In this document: positions 1 to 8,261 of the stretch, piece by piece
Numbering within the stretch: position 1 is the first letter of the stretch
Layout of the letters: the number at the start of each line of letters is the position of its first letter
Origin: Gaiellaceae bacterium
GTDB taxonomy: Bacteria; Actinomycetota; Thermoleophilia; Gaiellales; Gaiellaceae
NCBI GenBank assembly: GCA_021323315.1
Contig: JAJTCQ010000023.1
Location: 1 to 32,754 of the forward strand
Length of the DNA stretch: 32,754 bases
Direction: 5' to 3'
Position numbers and translations under genes: made by a program
Notes under the pieces: model-generated
Databases searched by the model: none
Told to the model about the DNA's origin: nothing
What the model saw: only the letters and a program-made list of their open reading frames with translations

Positions 1-43
1 CCGCGTGACTACCGTGTGACGGCCGACGAGGAAGGGGGGCGGT

Positions 44-1123
44 CTGGCCGCCGAAGAATCGCAGAGCGCTACCACTCGAACGCCGATCGAGGAAGTCCTC
101 GCCAGTGACGAGGGGCAGCGCCTGCTCGAGGTCGGCTACCGCACCGGGCAGCTCGACGCGGACGAGCTCGCGCTCGCGCTCGACGAGCTGGAGCTCGAGC
201 CGACGCAGCTCGACGACGTCTACGCGGCGCTCGACGAGGCGCAGATCTCGGTCGTTGCGGCGGCGGCGGACGAGCCCGAGCCAGAGCCCGAGCCGGAGAT
301 CACGACCGACGCACTGCAGCTCTTCCTGAAGGACATCGGCAAGGTTCCGCTGCTCACCGCGGCGCAGGAGGTCGAGCTCGCGAAGCGCATCGAGCGCGGT
401 GAGCACGCGGCGAAGCAGGCGATGGTCGAAGCGAATCTGCGCCTCGTCGTCTCGATCGCGAAGCGCTATCGCAACCAGGGACTCCCGTTCCTCGACCTGA
501 TCCAGGAGGGGACGATCGGGCTCGTGCGCGCGGCGGAGAAGTTCGACTACCGCAAGGGGTTCAAGTTCTCGACGTACGCGACGTGGTGGATCCGCCAGGC
601 GGTCGCCCGGGCGATCGCGGACAAGGGCCGGACGATCCGCATGCCCGTCCACGTCGTCGAGAAGCTGAACCGGATCATGCGCTCGGAGCGCAAGCTCCGA
701 GCCGAGCTCGGTCGCGAGCCGCTGATGGAGGAGATCGCCCGCGACGTGGAGATGACGCCCGACGAGGTGGAGCAGATCCGCCGAAGCGCGCAGGTGCCGG
801 TGTCGCTCGAGAAGCCCGTCGGCGACGACGACGAGTCCGAGTTCGGGCACTTCCTCGCCGACGAGTCCGCGCCCCTCCCCGACGAGCTCGCGGAGACGAC
901 CCTGCAGCGGGAGGCGCTCAGGAGCATCCTCGGCGCCCTCTCGGAGCGGGAGCGGATGGTGCTCGAGCTCCGCTACGGGCTCGACGGCCAGCAGCCGCGC
1001 ACGCTCGACGAGGTCGGCCGCGCGTTCAACGTCACGCGCGAGCGCATCCGCCAGATCGAGCACCAGGGCCTCAAGAAGCTCCGAGCACTTGCTGATGCCC
1101 AGCGGGTGCGCGACGTCGCCTGA
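44..1123 (+). CDS. rpoD: Principal RNA polymerase sigma factor (RpoD/SigA type)
   Basis: Sigma-70 family factor that directs RNA polymerase to housekeeping promoters. The reading frame opens after a stop at 17-19. An acidic N-terminal stretch resembles region 1.1 and ends in an E/P repeat (EPEPEPEPE). Region 1.2 follows ([18 protein letters not shown]), then region 2 ([37 protein letters not shown]), region 3, and region 4 with the helix-turn-helix [10 protein letters not shown]. There is no in-frame ATG, GTG or TTG before 422, which lies inside region 1.2/2 and would remove region 1. The only near-cognate codon is CTG at 44, just after an AGGAAGGGGGG Shine-Dalgarno-like run, giving 359 aa. 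Alternatively, one extra G in the six-G run 34-39 hides a GTG start at 16. The product is certain; the start is not. Confidence 0.9.
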   Translation: MAAEESQSATTRTPIEEVLASDEGQRLLEVGYRTGQLDADELALALDELELEPTQLDDVYAALDEAQISVVAAAADEPEPEPEPEITTDALQLFLKDIGKVPLLTAAQEVELAKRIERGEHAAKQAMVEANLRLVVSIAKRYRNQGLPFLDLIQEGTIGLVRAAEKFDYRKGFKFSTYATWWIRQAVARAIADKGRTIRMPVHVVEKLNRIMRSERKLRAELGREPLMEEIARDVEMTPDEVEQIRRSAQVPVSLEKPVGDDDESEFGHFLADESAPLPDELAETTLQREALRSILGALSERERMVLELRYGLDGQQPRTLDEVGRAFNVTRERIRQIEHQGLKKLRALADAQRVRDVA

Positions 1124-1124
1124 C

Positions 1125-1130
1125 TAGACT
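1125..1130 (+). promoter_or_regulatory. Probable -10 element for the M20 peptidase gene
   Basis: TAGACT lies 8 nt before the GTG at 1139, immediately after the rpoD stop. No Shine-Dalgarno sequence is visible. The spacing fits a leaderless or nearly leaderless transcript. Confidence 0.5.
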
Positions 1131-1138
1131 GCGCGGCC

Positions 1139-2482
1139 GTGACGCCGCCGTCCGCTGCGCTCGTCGAAGAGCTCGCCGAGTTCGTCGCGATCCCGTCCGT
1201 CAGCGCGGATGCGGCCCACGCCGCCGACATCGAGACCGCGGCGACCTGGATCGCCGCCCGGATCCGCGAGGGCGGAGGCACCGCCGAGCTCGTCCCGTGG
1301 GGCGCGAGGCCGCTCGTCGTCGGTGAGATCTCGGCGTCGACGAACCGCGACGCCGCCCCGACGATCCTCACCTACGCGCACTTCGACGTGCAGCCGCCCG
1401 ACCCCCTCGAGCTCTGGGAGTCCCCTCCGTTCGAGCTCACCCGCCGTGACGGCAAGCTCTTCGCTCGCGGCGTCGCCGACGACAAGGGGAACATGTTCGC
1501 GCTCGTCGAGGCAGCTCGTCAGCTCGCCCACGATGGCGCGCTGCCGGTCAACGTCCGCTTCGCGTTCGACGGCGAGGAGGAGATCGGCGGTGACTCCATC
1601 GTTCAGTGGCTCGAGCAGGACGAGGGACGTGCCGATGCGGCCCTGATCCTCGACGGAGCGATGGCATCGCGCGAGCTCCCGATCTTCTACGTCGGCGTGC
1701 GCGGGATGCTCTATTTCCACGTGCGCGTGCGCACGGGCACCACCGACATGCACTCGGGCATGTTCGGCGCCGCCGCGCTCAATGCGACGCACGCGCTCAT
1801 GAGCGCGCTCGCAAACGTCCTCCCCGGCGTCGACGGCTACCTCCCGGACGCGCTGCGCGCAGGTGTGACGCCGCCGTCCGACGAGGAGCTCGCGGCCTGG
1901 GCGCAGCTTCCGTCCGGCGCCGAGCAGCTCTCCCCTTACGGCGCGACGCCGATCGCGCCTGGGGCAGGCGACGACTTCTACGTCCGCACGTTCGCGAACA
2001 CGTCGCTCGACGTGAACGGCATCGCGAGCGGCTCGCCCGACCTCGTCAAGACGGTGCTCCCCGTCGAGGCTCGAGCGAACGTGTCCATCCGGCTCGCGCC
2101 GGGCCAGGAGCCGGAGGAGATCCGTGCCGCGTTCGAGCGGCTGCTGCGGGCGGGGCTTCCCGACGGCGTGCAGCTCGAGATCACGGTCAAGAACACCGCG
2201 CGTCCTGCCTTGACGCCCATGGACGCGCCGGCGATCAGGCTCGCTGGCGACGCCTTCGAGCAGGTGGTCGGAGCCCGTCCACTGCTCGTCCGCACGGGCG
2301 GGACGCTGCCGATCTACGCGGGGCTCGTCGCCCGCGGTCTCCCCACGCTCGCCACGGGGTTCGGCATCGAGAGCGAGTGCAACGTCCACGCGCCGAACGA
2401 GAACGTGCGCGAGGACGCGATCGACGTCGGGGTGGCGACGCTGCGCGAGGTCTTCTCCCGGCTCGGAGCGCTTGGCGGCTAG
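1139..2482 (+). CDS. M20-family metallodipeptidase
   Basis: Zinc-dependent peptidase of the M20/ArgE/DapE/CNDP group, 447 aa, probably a cytoplasmic dipeptidase. Family landmarks are in order: the first metal-binding segment YAHFDVQPPDP (about residue 80), GVADDKGN with the bridging Asp (about 117), the catalytic and metal-binding Glu pair in DGEEEIGG (about 148), and a dimerisation (lid) domain after residue 190. The FDVQP and WESPPFE strings are typical of the carnosinase-like branch. There is no signal peptide. The GTG start sits 16 nt after rpoD behind a TAGACT hexamer. The next gene, another M20 peptidase, overlaps its end by 11 bp, suggesting a small peptide-degradation operon. Substrate specificity cannot be read from the sequence. 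Confidence 0.9.
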   Translation: MTPPSAALVEELAEFVAIPSVSADAAHAADIETAATWIAARIREGGGTAELVPWGARPLVVGEISASTNRDAAPTILTYAHFDVQPPDPLELWESPPFELTRRDGKLFARGVADDKGNMFALVEAARQLAHDGALPVNVRFAFDGEEEIGGDSIVQWLEQDEGRADAALILDGAMASRELPIFYVGVRGMLYFHVRVRTGTTDMHSGMFGAAALNATHALMSALANVLPGVDGYLPDALRAGVTPPSDEELAAWAQLPSGAEQLSPYGATPIAPGAGDDFYVRTFANTSLDVNGIASGSPDLVKTVLPVEARANVSIRLAPGQEPEEIRAAFERLLRAGLPDGVQLEITVKNTARPALTPMDAPAIRLAGDAFEQVVGARPLLVRTGGTLPIYAGLVARGLPTLATGFGIESECNVHAPNENVREDAIDVGVATLREVFSRLGALGG

Positions 2483-3746
2483 GGCAGCCTTCTCGAGCCC
2501 CCTGGCCGAGGAGCTGGCGGGAGACGTTCTCGAGCGGTTCCTCCGCTACGTCCGCGTCGACACGCAGGCGGTGCATCGCGCCGAAACACGCCCCAGCTCG
2601 GAGAAGCAGCTCGACCTCTCCCGCATGCTCGTCGAGGAGCTACGCGAGCTCGGGCTCGGCGACGCGGAGCTCAACGCGGGGTTCTCGGTCTTCGCCACGC
2701 TGCCGGGCACCGTCGACGCGCCCGTGGTCGGGCTGATCGCCCACGTCGACACGACGCCGGACGTCACCGGCGCCGGGGTTTCGCCCGTCGTCCACGAGGC
2801 GTGGGGAGGCGAGGCGATCACGCTGCAGGGCGACGCACGGCAGGTGCTCGATCCCGCAGAGCTGCCCGCACTCGCCGCCAGGGTCGGTCACGACCTCGTG
2901 ACGAGCGACGGCACGACCCTGCTCGGCGCGGACGACAAGGCGGGGATCGCGGAGATCATGGCGGCGGTCGCGTACCTCGCGCGATCGGGCGACCGTCCGC
3001 GGGCGCCGATCCGCGTTGCGTTCACCGTGGACGAGGAGGTCGGTCGCGGCGCCGAGGACTTCGACCTCGACGCGTTCGGCGCGGGTCTCGCGTACACGCT
3101 CGACGGCTCCGGTCTCGGCGAGCTCGAGATCGAGACGTTCTCCGCCGCGTCGGTCCGCGTGACGATCCGCGGCCTGTCGGTGCACCCGGGCGCGGCGAAG
3201 GGCAAGCTCGTGAACGCGGTCAAGCTCGCGTCCGAGCTCGTCCTCTCGGTTCCGCGCGACAGGCTCTCACCGGAGACGACCGAGGCTCGCGAGGGCTACG
3301 TGCACCCGCACCGGGTCTCCGGCTCGGCGGAGGAGGCGATCGTCGACTTCATCGCGCGCGACCACGACGACGACCTCCTCGCGGCGCACGTCGAGCTCCT
3401 GACGACCCTCGCGGAAGGGATCTCGGCGCGCGAGCCGCGCGCGAAGGTCGACGTCGAGGTGCGCCACTCATACCGCAACATGCGGCCATTCATCGAGCAG
3501 AACCCTCGGGTCGTGGAGGCGGCGCTCGAGGCGATCCGCCGCGCTGGAGTCGAGCCGCGCCTCGCGATCACGCGCGGAGGCACGGACGGTGCGGTGCTCT
3601 CCGCGCAGGGGCTTCCGACGCCGAACCTCTTCACCGGCGGCCAGGAGTACCACTCGGTGCGGGAGTGGGCGAGCGTGCAGGACATGGCCGCGGCTGCCGC
3701 GACGATCGTCGAGCTCGCGGGAGTCTGGGCGGAATCGCCCCGGTGA
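2472..3746 (+). CDS. PepT-like tripeptidase (M20 family)
   Basis: M20 peptidase of the tripeptidase T type, 424 aa. Visible features are an N-terminal RFLRYVRVDTQ segment as in PepT, metal-binding HVDTTPD (about residue 95), GADDKAGIAEIM (about 153), and the Glu pair in FTVDEEVGRG (about 188). DGSGLGELEIETFSAA and SVHPGAAKGKLVNA mark the lid domain, and a C-terminal GGTDGA segment supplies the last part of the active site. The TTG start at 2472 overlaps the preceding gene by 11 bp, so translation is probably coupled. With its neighbour it would finish the breakdown of imported or recycled peptides to amino acids. PepT proteins are usually about 410 aa, so the length fits. Confidence 0.88.
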   Translation: MAARAAFSSPLAEELAGDVLERFLRYVRVDTQAVHRAETRPSSEKQLDLSRMLVEELRELGLGDAELNAGFSVFATLPGTVDAPVVGLIAHVDTTPDVTGAGVSPVVHEAWGGEAITLQGDARQVLDPAELPALAARVGHDLVTSDGTTLLGADDKAGIAEIMAAVAYLARSGDRPRAPIRVAFTVDEEVGRGAEDFDLDAFGAGLAYTLDGSGLGELEIETFSAASVRVTIRGLSVHPGAAKGKLVNAVKLASELVLSVPRDRLSPETTEAREGYVHPHRVSGSAEEAIVDFIARDHDDDLLAAHVELLTTLAEGISAREPRAKVDVEVRHSYRNMRPFIEQNPRVVEAALEAIRRAGVEPRLAITRGGTDGAVLSAQGLPTPNLFTGGQEYHSVREWASVQDMAAAAATIVELAGVWAESPR

Positions 3747-3765
3747 CCGCGACGTTCTTGGTCAC

Positions 3766-4191
3766 ATGGCCCGGCTCGTCGGCATCAACCACGTCGCGGT
3801 GCAGGTCGGAGACCTCGACGAGATGCTCCAGTTCCTCGGGAAGCTCGTCGACGATCTCGAGCTACGCGGGCGGAGCGGCGGGATGGCGTTCGTCGACTTG
3901 GGCGACCAGTTCATCGCTCTCGAGCGCACCGCGGAGCCAGTCGCCGCGGGCCACTACGGGCTCGTCGTCGACGACCAGGACGACGTGGTGCGCCGCGCTC
4001 GCGAGGCCGGCGCGCGGATCGTCGGCAGCCACGACGTCCTCGACCCCTGGGGCAACCAGTGGCAGGTCGTCGACTACCGCGACGTCCAGTTCGCGAAGGC
4101 CGATCGCGTGCTCGAGGGGATGGGGCTCGCAGGTCTCGAGAAGGGGGAGCGGGCGCTGAGGGAGCTGCGGGCGAAGGGCCTGGCAGACTGA
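3766..4191 (+). CDS. VOC-superfamily (glyoxalase-like) protein
   Basis: Small vicinal-oxygen-chelate fold protein, 141 aa. It starts with the typical INHVAVQVGDLDEMLQF strand-helix segment and carries a second half with HYGLVVDDQDDV and DPWGNQWQVVDYRD, the C-terminal signature of glyoxalase/dioxygenase-like proteins. The frame is open upstream to 3589 but the region before ATG 3766 codes only as a shadow of the PepT gene, so the ATG is preferred. The gene follows the PepT stop by 19 nt and precedes the SDR gene by 4 nt. Members of this superfamily include lyases, dioxygenases and resistance proteins; the substrate here is unknown. Confidence 0.8.
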   Translation: MARLVGINHVAVQVGDLDEMLQFLGKLVDDLELRGRSGGMAFVDLGDQFIALERTAEPVAAGHYGLVVDDQDDVVRRAREAGARIVGSHDVLDPWGNQWQVVDYRDVQFAKADRVLEGMGLAGLEKGERALRELRAKGLAD

Positions 4192-4195
4192 CCGC

Positions 4196-5011
4196 GTGAT
4201 TCGCTCGGTCCTCGTCACCGGCGCGTCGTCGGGGATCGGGCTGACGTCGGCGGTGCGGCTGGCGCGCTCCGGATGGAAGGTGTACGGCGGGGTTCGAAAC
4301 CCGGCCGACGCGGATGCGCTGCGCGAGCAGAGAATCGAGCCCGTCGAGCTCGACGTCACCGACGCGGTGCAGATCGCCGCCGCAGCGGAGGCGGTTGGAC
4401 TCGAGCTGCACGGCCTCGTGGACAACGCCGGGATCGCCATCGCGGCGCCCCTCGAGCTCGTCCCGCTCGACGAGCTGCGCCGACAGCTGGAGGTGAACGT
4501 CGTCGGGCAGATCGCCGTGCTCCAGGCCGTGCTCCCGGCGTTGCGCCGCGCACGTGGGCGCGTCGTCCTCATGGGCTCGATCGGAGGTCGCAGCGCGCTT
4601 CCGTTCCTCGGCCCGTATGCGGCGTCGAAGCACGCGCTCGAGGCGTTCGCGGACTCACTGCGCGTCGAGTTGCGCCCGTTCGGGATCGCGGTCGCGATCA
4701 TCGAGCCCGGGAGCATCGCGACGCCGATCTGGCGCAAGGGCATCGAGCGCGCGCAGGAGCTGAGCGCGGACTTCGAACCGGATCGCGCAGCCCTGTACGG
4801 GCATGCGGTTGCCCGTTTCCGAGAGGTCGCCGTGTCTCGCGGTCTCGGAGTCGACCCCGACGTCGTCGCTCGCGCGGTCGAGCACGCCCTGACCGCCTCA
4901 CGGCCGAAGGCGCGCTACCTCGTCGGTCGCGACGCGCACCTGCGAGCGTGGATCGAGCGGCTCCCGACCCGCCTCCGCGACCGCGTGCTCGCGAAGGCCT
5001 TGACCGGCTAG
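4196..5011 (+). CDS. Short-chain dehydrogenase/reductase (SDR)
   Basis: Classical SDR oxidoreductase, 271 aa, cytoplasmic and NAD(P)-dependent. The cofactor motif TGASSGIG is at residues 8-15, NAG follows at about 78, the catalytic Ser is near 128 (MGSIGG), and YAASK supplies Tyr141 and Lys145. The segment EPGSIATPIW after the active site is typical of retinol-dehydrogenase-like SDRs. The GTG start is 4 nt after the VOC stop; CAGACT ends 6 nt before it and could be a weak -10 element, otherwise translation is by reinitiation. The stop codon shares the palindrome CTAG (5008-5011) with the stop of the converging HxlR gene. The substrate is unknown. Confidence 0.9.
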   Translation: MIRSVLVTGASSGIGLTSAVRLARSGWKVYGGVRNPADADALREQRIEPVELDVTDAVQIAAAAEAVGLELHGLVDNAGIAIAAPLELVPLDELRRQLEVNVVGQIAVLQAVLPALRRARGRVVLMGSIGGRSALPFLGPYAASKHALEAFADSLRVELRPFGIAVAIIEPGSIATPIWRKGIERAQELSADFEPDRAALYGHAVARFREVAVSRGLGVDPDVVARAVEHALTASRPKARYLVGRDAHLRAWIERLPTRLRDRVLAKALTG

Positions 5012-5358
5012 GCGCCGTGAACGCCGCAGCCGAGCCACTCGTGGCCGAAGCGGCGCATCTCGTGCACGACGGGAAGGAGGGCGCGGCCCTTCTCGGTCAG
5101 CGCGTACTCGACGCGCGGCGGCGACTCGGGGTAGCTCTGCCGGACGACGATCCCCTGGGCCTCGAGCCAGCGGAGGCGTTCCGCAAGCGTCCGCGGGCTG
5201 ATCCCGGCGCACGACCGCTCGAGCTCCGTGAACCTGCGCGGCCCCTCCGAGAGGTCGTGGACGATGAGCACGGTCCACTTCGAGCCGACGATCTCGGCTG
5301 CGCCCGCGACCGAGCAGGTCGGGGCGGCGTGGACGGCGAGCATCGTGCGTGTAGCCAC
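5008..5358 (-). CDS. HxlR-family winged-helix transcriptional regulator
   Basis: DNA-binding regulator of the HxlR family, 116 aa. It has the family N-terminal Cys region (APTCSVAGAAEIVGSKWT), the helix run FTELERSC, the recognition helix region ISPRTLAERLRWLEAQGIV, and a wing followed by YALTEKGRALLPVV. HxlR proteins usually act as dimers that sense redox state, aldehydes or other reactive metabolites, often through the conserved Cys. The GTG start at 5358 is chosen because TACAAT ends exactly 6 nt before it; the frame is open much further upstream but codes poorly there. It may control the divergent or converging oxidoreductase genes, but no operator was identified. Confidence 0.88.
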   Translation of the reverse strand: MATRTMLAVHAAPTCSVAGAAEIVGSKWTVLIVHDLSEGPRRFTELERSCAGISPRTLAERLRWLEAQGIVVRQSYPESPPRVEYALTEKGRALLPVVHEMRRFGHEWLGCGVHGA

Positions 5359-5364
5359 GAGCTG

Positions 5365-5370
5365 ATTGTA
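5365..5370 (-). promoter_or_regulatory. Probable -10 element for the HxlR gene
   Basis: TACAAT on the minus strand, one mismatch from TATAAT, ends 6 nt before the GTG at 5358. No Shine-Dalgarno sequence lies between them, so the mRNA is probably leaderless. No clear -35 hexamer is visible 17 bp upstream. Confidence 0.65.
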
Positions 5371-5375
5371 GGGCC

Positions 5376-6185
5376 CTAGTCCGCAGCCGGCTTCCGCGCC
5401 GTGTACAGCGACGTCGTCAGCGTGCGGCTCACGCGCCCTCCGAACTGTTGCGCGGCGATCCGCGCGATCTCGTCGAGGATCTTCTTCCTCCGCGCAGGCT
5501 CGAGACGAAGGATCGGCGAGAAGGTTCCGTAGAGCGCTCGAATGCCCTCGGTGTCCCAGGTTGCGTCCCAGCGGACGAGGTCGTGGGAGACGTCCGTGAA
5601 GTCGGCCGCGCCGAGCGCACCGATGCGCGCTTTCGTATCGAGAGCATGCGGCGGGCGACCCGGGTCGCCCTTCGTCGGGCTGGAGTCGAGATTCTCGAGG
5701 AGTGGGCTCGTCGCGCGGATGAAGGCGTCTGGACCTGCTCCCTCGCCGAAGAGCGTCCACCAGAGCGCGATCCAGCCGCCTGGACGCAGTGCTCGCCAGA
5801 GCGCTGTGAGACCAACGGCCTCGTCGACCCAGTGGAACGAGGAGGCCGCTGCCGTGAGGTCGACCGACGCCTCGCGCAGCTCGGCACTCTCGAGTGGAGT
5901 AAGGCGAATGTCCACGCGGTCTCCGAGCGTGAGCGCCAGATAGTCCGCGAGGTCGTCGTTCGGTTCGATCGCGACGAGAGGATCCGCGCCGAGATCCAGC
6001 AGACGGCGGGTGGCTTGACCGGTGCCTGGTCCGATCTCGAGCACGCCGGTACCCGCGCCGAGCCTGCAGCGCTCGGCGAGGATCTCGTACACGCGGTCCG
6101 GATGACCCGGCCGAGCGCGGTCGTACGCCTGGGGGTCGGAGCCGAAGAACCGGCGGCCCTCCTCGCGAGCGATGATGTCCGGCAT
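5376..6185 (-). CDS. Class I SAM-dependent methyltransferase
   Basis: Methyltransferase of 269 aa with a Rossmann fold. Motif I is VLEIGPGTGQ at residues 48-57, followed by the acidic end of strand 2 (LVAIEPNDDLADYL), then VDLTAAASSFHWVD, which is characteristic of the group that includes trans-aconitate and Crg1-like methyltransferases, and LRPGGWIALWW. The N-terminal FFGSDPQAYDRARPGHPD is the usual lead-in of this family. Its ATG overlaps the stop of the amidohydrolase gene by one base (TGATG), so the two are translationally coupled. The substrate is unknown. Confidence 0.87.
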   Translation of the reverse strand: MPDIIAREEGRRFFGSDPQAYDRARPGHPDRVYEILAERCRLGAGTGVLEIGPGTGQATRRLLDLGADPLVAIEPNDDLADYLALTLGDRVDIRLTPLESAELREASVDLTAAASSFHWVDEAVGLTALWRALRPGGWIALWWTLFGEGAGPDAFIRATSPLLENLDSSPTKGDPGRPPHALDTKARIGALGAADFTDVSHDLVRWDATWDTEGIRALYGTFSPILRLEPARRKKILDEIARIAAQQFGGRVSRTLTTSLYTARKPAAD

Positions 6186-7711
6186 CAGTCCCAGGGCGGC
6201 GCCGCGTGCACCCAGCGGCCGCCGACCATCGTCGCGACGACCTCGACCGACTCCAGCTCGTCCCGGGGGCACGCGAGGGGGTCGCGGGAGAGCACGACCA
6301 GGTCGGCGAGGTAGCCCGGGAGGAGCTTGCCCCGGCGCCGCTCGTCCCGCGAAAGCCAGGCCGGGGTGACGCACGTCGCGACGAGCGCCTCCTCGACGGT
6401 GAGGCACTGCTCCGGATGCCACGCGGACCGCTCGTCGATCGTCCGCAGGACGCCGGCTCTGATCCCGGCGAGCGGGTCGAGTTCCTCCACCGGGGCATCC
6501 GAGCCGTTCGCCACGAGCGCACCGGATCCCAGCAGCGAGCGGAAGGCGTAGGCGCCGTCGACCTGTTCCGGCCAGAAGCGCTCCGCGAGGTCGCGATCCG
6601 ACGGCGCATGGCTGAACTGCACCGAGCAGGCGACGCCGAGGTCCGCGAACCTGCCGACGTCCTCCGGCGCGAGGCACTGAGCATGCTCGATGCGGTGGCG
6701 CAGTCCGAGCGGCTCCCATGCGTTGCGCGTCTGCTCGAACGCGTCTAGCGCCTCTCGGTTCGCCCGATCGCCGATGGCATGTACCCCGACCGGCCAGCCG
6801 AGGCGCGCGCCTTCGCGGACGACCTCGGCGAGCTGCTCCCCGCTCGTGATCACGACCCCGGAGCCGTCGAGCATCCACGCGGTCTGCGAGCCGAGCGTCC
6901 CGTCCATGAACGCCTTCAGGTAGCCGATCCGCAGGAAGTCGTCGCCGATGCCGGAGTGGATCCCGAGCGCGTCGAGCTCGGGGAGACGCTCGTACGGGAC
7001 CGAGCCCCATACGCGCAGCGTCAATTCGCCGCGTTCGCGGACGCGTTGGAAGATCCCCGGGGCGCCGAGCCAGCCGTCCTTGTCGTGGATCGCGACGACC
7101 CCGCGGCTCGCAGCGATCCGAAGCCCCTCGCGCGTCGCCTCGACGAACTCGTCCTCGCTCGGCATCGCGGCGCGGGCACGGAACTGCCACGCGGACTCCT
7201 CGCGCAGGATCCCGGTTGGCGCTCCGGCCGAGTCGCGCTCGACGACGCCGCCCTGCACCTCCAGTTCACCCCCCGCACGCTGCACAGCCGCCGAGTTGAG
7301 CCAGGCCGAGTGGTAGTCCTTCGAGAAGAGGAGCGCCGGAGTCTCGTCCGTGACCGCGTCGAGCGCGCTGGCGGTGGGCTGCTCGTCCCACTCGGTCGAT
7401 CTCCAGCCGTAGCCACGGATCCAGCTGCCGCTTCGAGGGTGGACGCGAATGCGCTCGAGCGCCTCGGCGAGGCTCGAGGCGCCGTCGAGCCTCACCTCCC
7501 GTTGCGAGAGCGACCAGGTCGGGAAGTGGACGTGCGAGTCGGTGAAACCGGGGAGGACACAGCGCCCGCCGAGGTCGACCACGTCTGGGCTCGGGAGGGC
7601 GGCCTCGTGCGTGCCGACTCCGCCTGCGATGTGCGCGCCGGTGATCGCGAGCGCACGGGCGGTCGGGAGCGACGGATCCAGCGTGCGGATGACGCCGTTC
7701 TCCAGGATCAT
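6185..7711 (-). CDS. YtcJ-like amidohydrolase (amidohydrolase family 3)
   Basis: Metal-dependent hydrolase of the amidohydrolase superfamily, 508 aa. The N-terminal beta-sandwich is followed by PGFTDSHVHFP, with the metal ligands HVH at 60-62. Later landmarks are VHAIGDRANREALDAF, HRIEHAQCL, and GSDAPVEELDPLAGI, which carries the catalytic Asp. These, with the length, match the YtcJ/exoenzyme-regulatory type that acts on N-substituted amides. The ATG at 7711 is preferred over the ATG at 7756 because the -10-like TACAGT lies between them and family members begin at MILENG. No signal peptide is present. It is coupled to the methyltransferase downstream. Confidence 0.88.
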   Translation of the reverse strand: MILENGVIRTLDPSLPTARALAITGAHIAGGVGTHEAALPSPDVVDLGGRCVLPGFTDSHVHFPTWSLSQREVRLDGASSLAEALERIRVHPRSGSWIRGYGWRSTEWDEQPTASALDAVTDETPALLFSKDYHSAWLNSAAVQRAGGELEVQGGVVERDSAGAPTGILREESAWQFRARAAMPSEDEFVEATREGLRIAASRGVVAIHDKDGWLGAPGIFQRVRERGELTLRVWGSVPYERLPELDALGIHSGIGDDFLRIGYLKAFMDGTLGSQTAWMLDGSGVVITSGEQLAEVVREGARLGWPVGVHAIGDRANREALDAFEQTRNAWEPLGLRHRIEHAQCLAPEDVGRFADLGVACSVQFSHAPSDRDLAERFWPEQVDGAYAFRSLLGSGALVANGSDAPVEELDPLAGIRAGVLRTIDERSAWHPEQCLTVEEALVATCVTPAWLSRDERRRGKLLPGYLADLVVLSRDPLACPRDELESVEVVATMVGGRWVHAAPPWD

Positions 7712-7719
7712 TGGGGGCG

Positions 7720-7725
7720 ACTGTA
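7720..7725 (-). promoter_or_regulatory. Probable -10 element for the amidohydrolase gene
   Basis: TACAGT on the minus strand ends 8 nt before the ATG at 7711. The short spacing and absence of a Shine-Dalgarno sequence fit a nearly leaderless mRNA for the amidohydrolase-methyltransferase pair. Confidence 0.5.
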
Positions 7726-7744
7726 TCCGCGGAGGGAGGGCTCG

Positions 7745-7849
7745 ATCATCGACCACAGGGCCGTGAACGTCTCCGACTACGACGCTGCGAAGTCGTGTGA
7801 CGCGAAGCCGCTCGAGCCGCTGGGCTCCTCCTGCCGGGCGCCTCGATGA
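7745..7849 (+). pseudogene. Decayed N-terminal fragment of a VOC-family gene
   Basis: In one frame this stretch reads DHRAVNVSDYDAAK, then a divergent section, then LEPLG, ending at a TGA that overlaps the ATG of the next gene. It aligns without gaps to residues 4-28 of that VOC protein, with 13 of 25 residues identical by eye. A strong GGAGGGAGGG lies at 7731-7740, but the expected start position reads ATC ATC GAC CAC, so the start codon appears lost. I infer that a tandem VOC duplication was truncated by deletion. It could still be read as a short leader peptide, which I consider less likely. Confidence 0.55.
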
Positions 7850-8217
7850 CGGTCGCGCACGTTGCGGTCAACGTGAGCGACTGGGAGCGGGCGAAGGGGT
7901 TCTACGAGGCGGTGCTCAGGCCGCTCGGGTATCGCGTCGTGTACGAGGAGGACGGCGCGCTCGCCTACTTCGCCGATCGGCACGGACTCGACTTCGGCAT
8001 GGGACGACGCGATCCCGTCGGAGGCGCCCACGTCGCATTCGACTGTCCCGATCGCGAGACCGTGGACGACTTCTACGCGAACGCGCTCGAGGCCGGCGGC
8101 CGCGACAACGGACCTCCAGGGATTCGCGAGCAGTACGACGCGAACTACTACGCCGCCTACGTCCTCGATGCGGACGGCAACAACATCGAGGCCGTCTGCC
8201 ACCACGCGCAGAGCTGA
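7846..8217 (+). CDS. VOC-superfamily (glyoxalase/bleomycin-resistance-like) protein
   Basis: Single-domain VOC protein of 123 aa, near the usual length for the family. It has the N-terminal strand-helix AHVAVNVSDWERAKGFYEAV, a central GGAHVAFDCPDRETVDDFY corresponding to the start of the second beta-alpha-beta-beta-beta module, and a C-terminal YVLDADGNNIEAVCH with the usual metal-ligand Glu. Such proteins often dimerise and include lyase/dioxygenase enzymes and binding proteins. A decayed paralogous N-terminus lies immediately upstream and overlaps its ATG. The stop codon is embedded in the left arm of a strong terminator hairpin. The specific substrate is unknown. Confidence 0.85.
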   Translation: MTVAHVAVNVSDWERAKGFYEAVLRPLGYRVVYEEDGALAYFADRHGLDFGMGRRDPVGGAHVAFDCPDRETVDDFYANALEAGGRDNGPPGIREQYDANYYAAYVLDADGNNIEAVCHHAQS

Positions 8218-8253
8218 GCGCCGCCGCCGCCGCGTGCGGCGGCGCTCAGCTTT
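8212..8253 (+). terminator. Strong hairpin terminator between converging VOC and amt genes
   Basis: Left arm 8212-8227 and right arm 8236-8251 are a perfect 16-bp inverted repeat (AGCTGAGCGCCGCCGC and its complement) around an 8-nt loop, followed by TTT only. The VOC stop codon 8215-8217 is inside the left arm. The short T-run makes it an imperfect intrinsic terminator; it may also stop or protect the opposing amt transcript. Confidence 0.7.
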
Positions 8254-8261
8254 CGGCAGCT

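Noticed and set aside
1124-2389. Long minus-strand ORF opposite the M20 peptidase
   Set aside because: Arg/Asp-rich shadow with no recognisable motifs; the plus strand has intact catalytic motifs.
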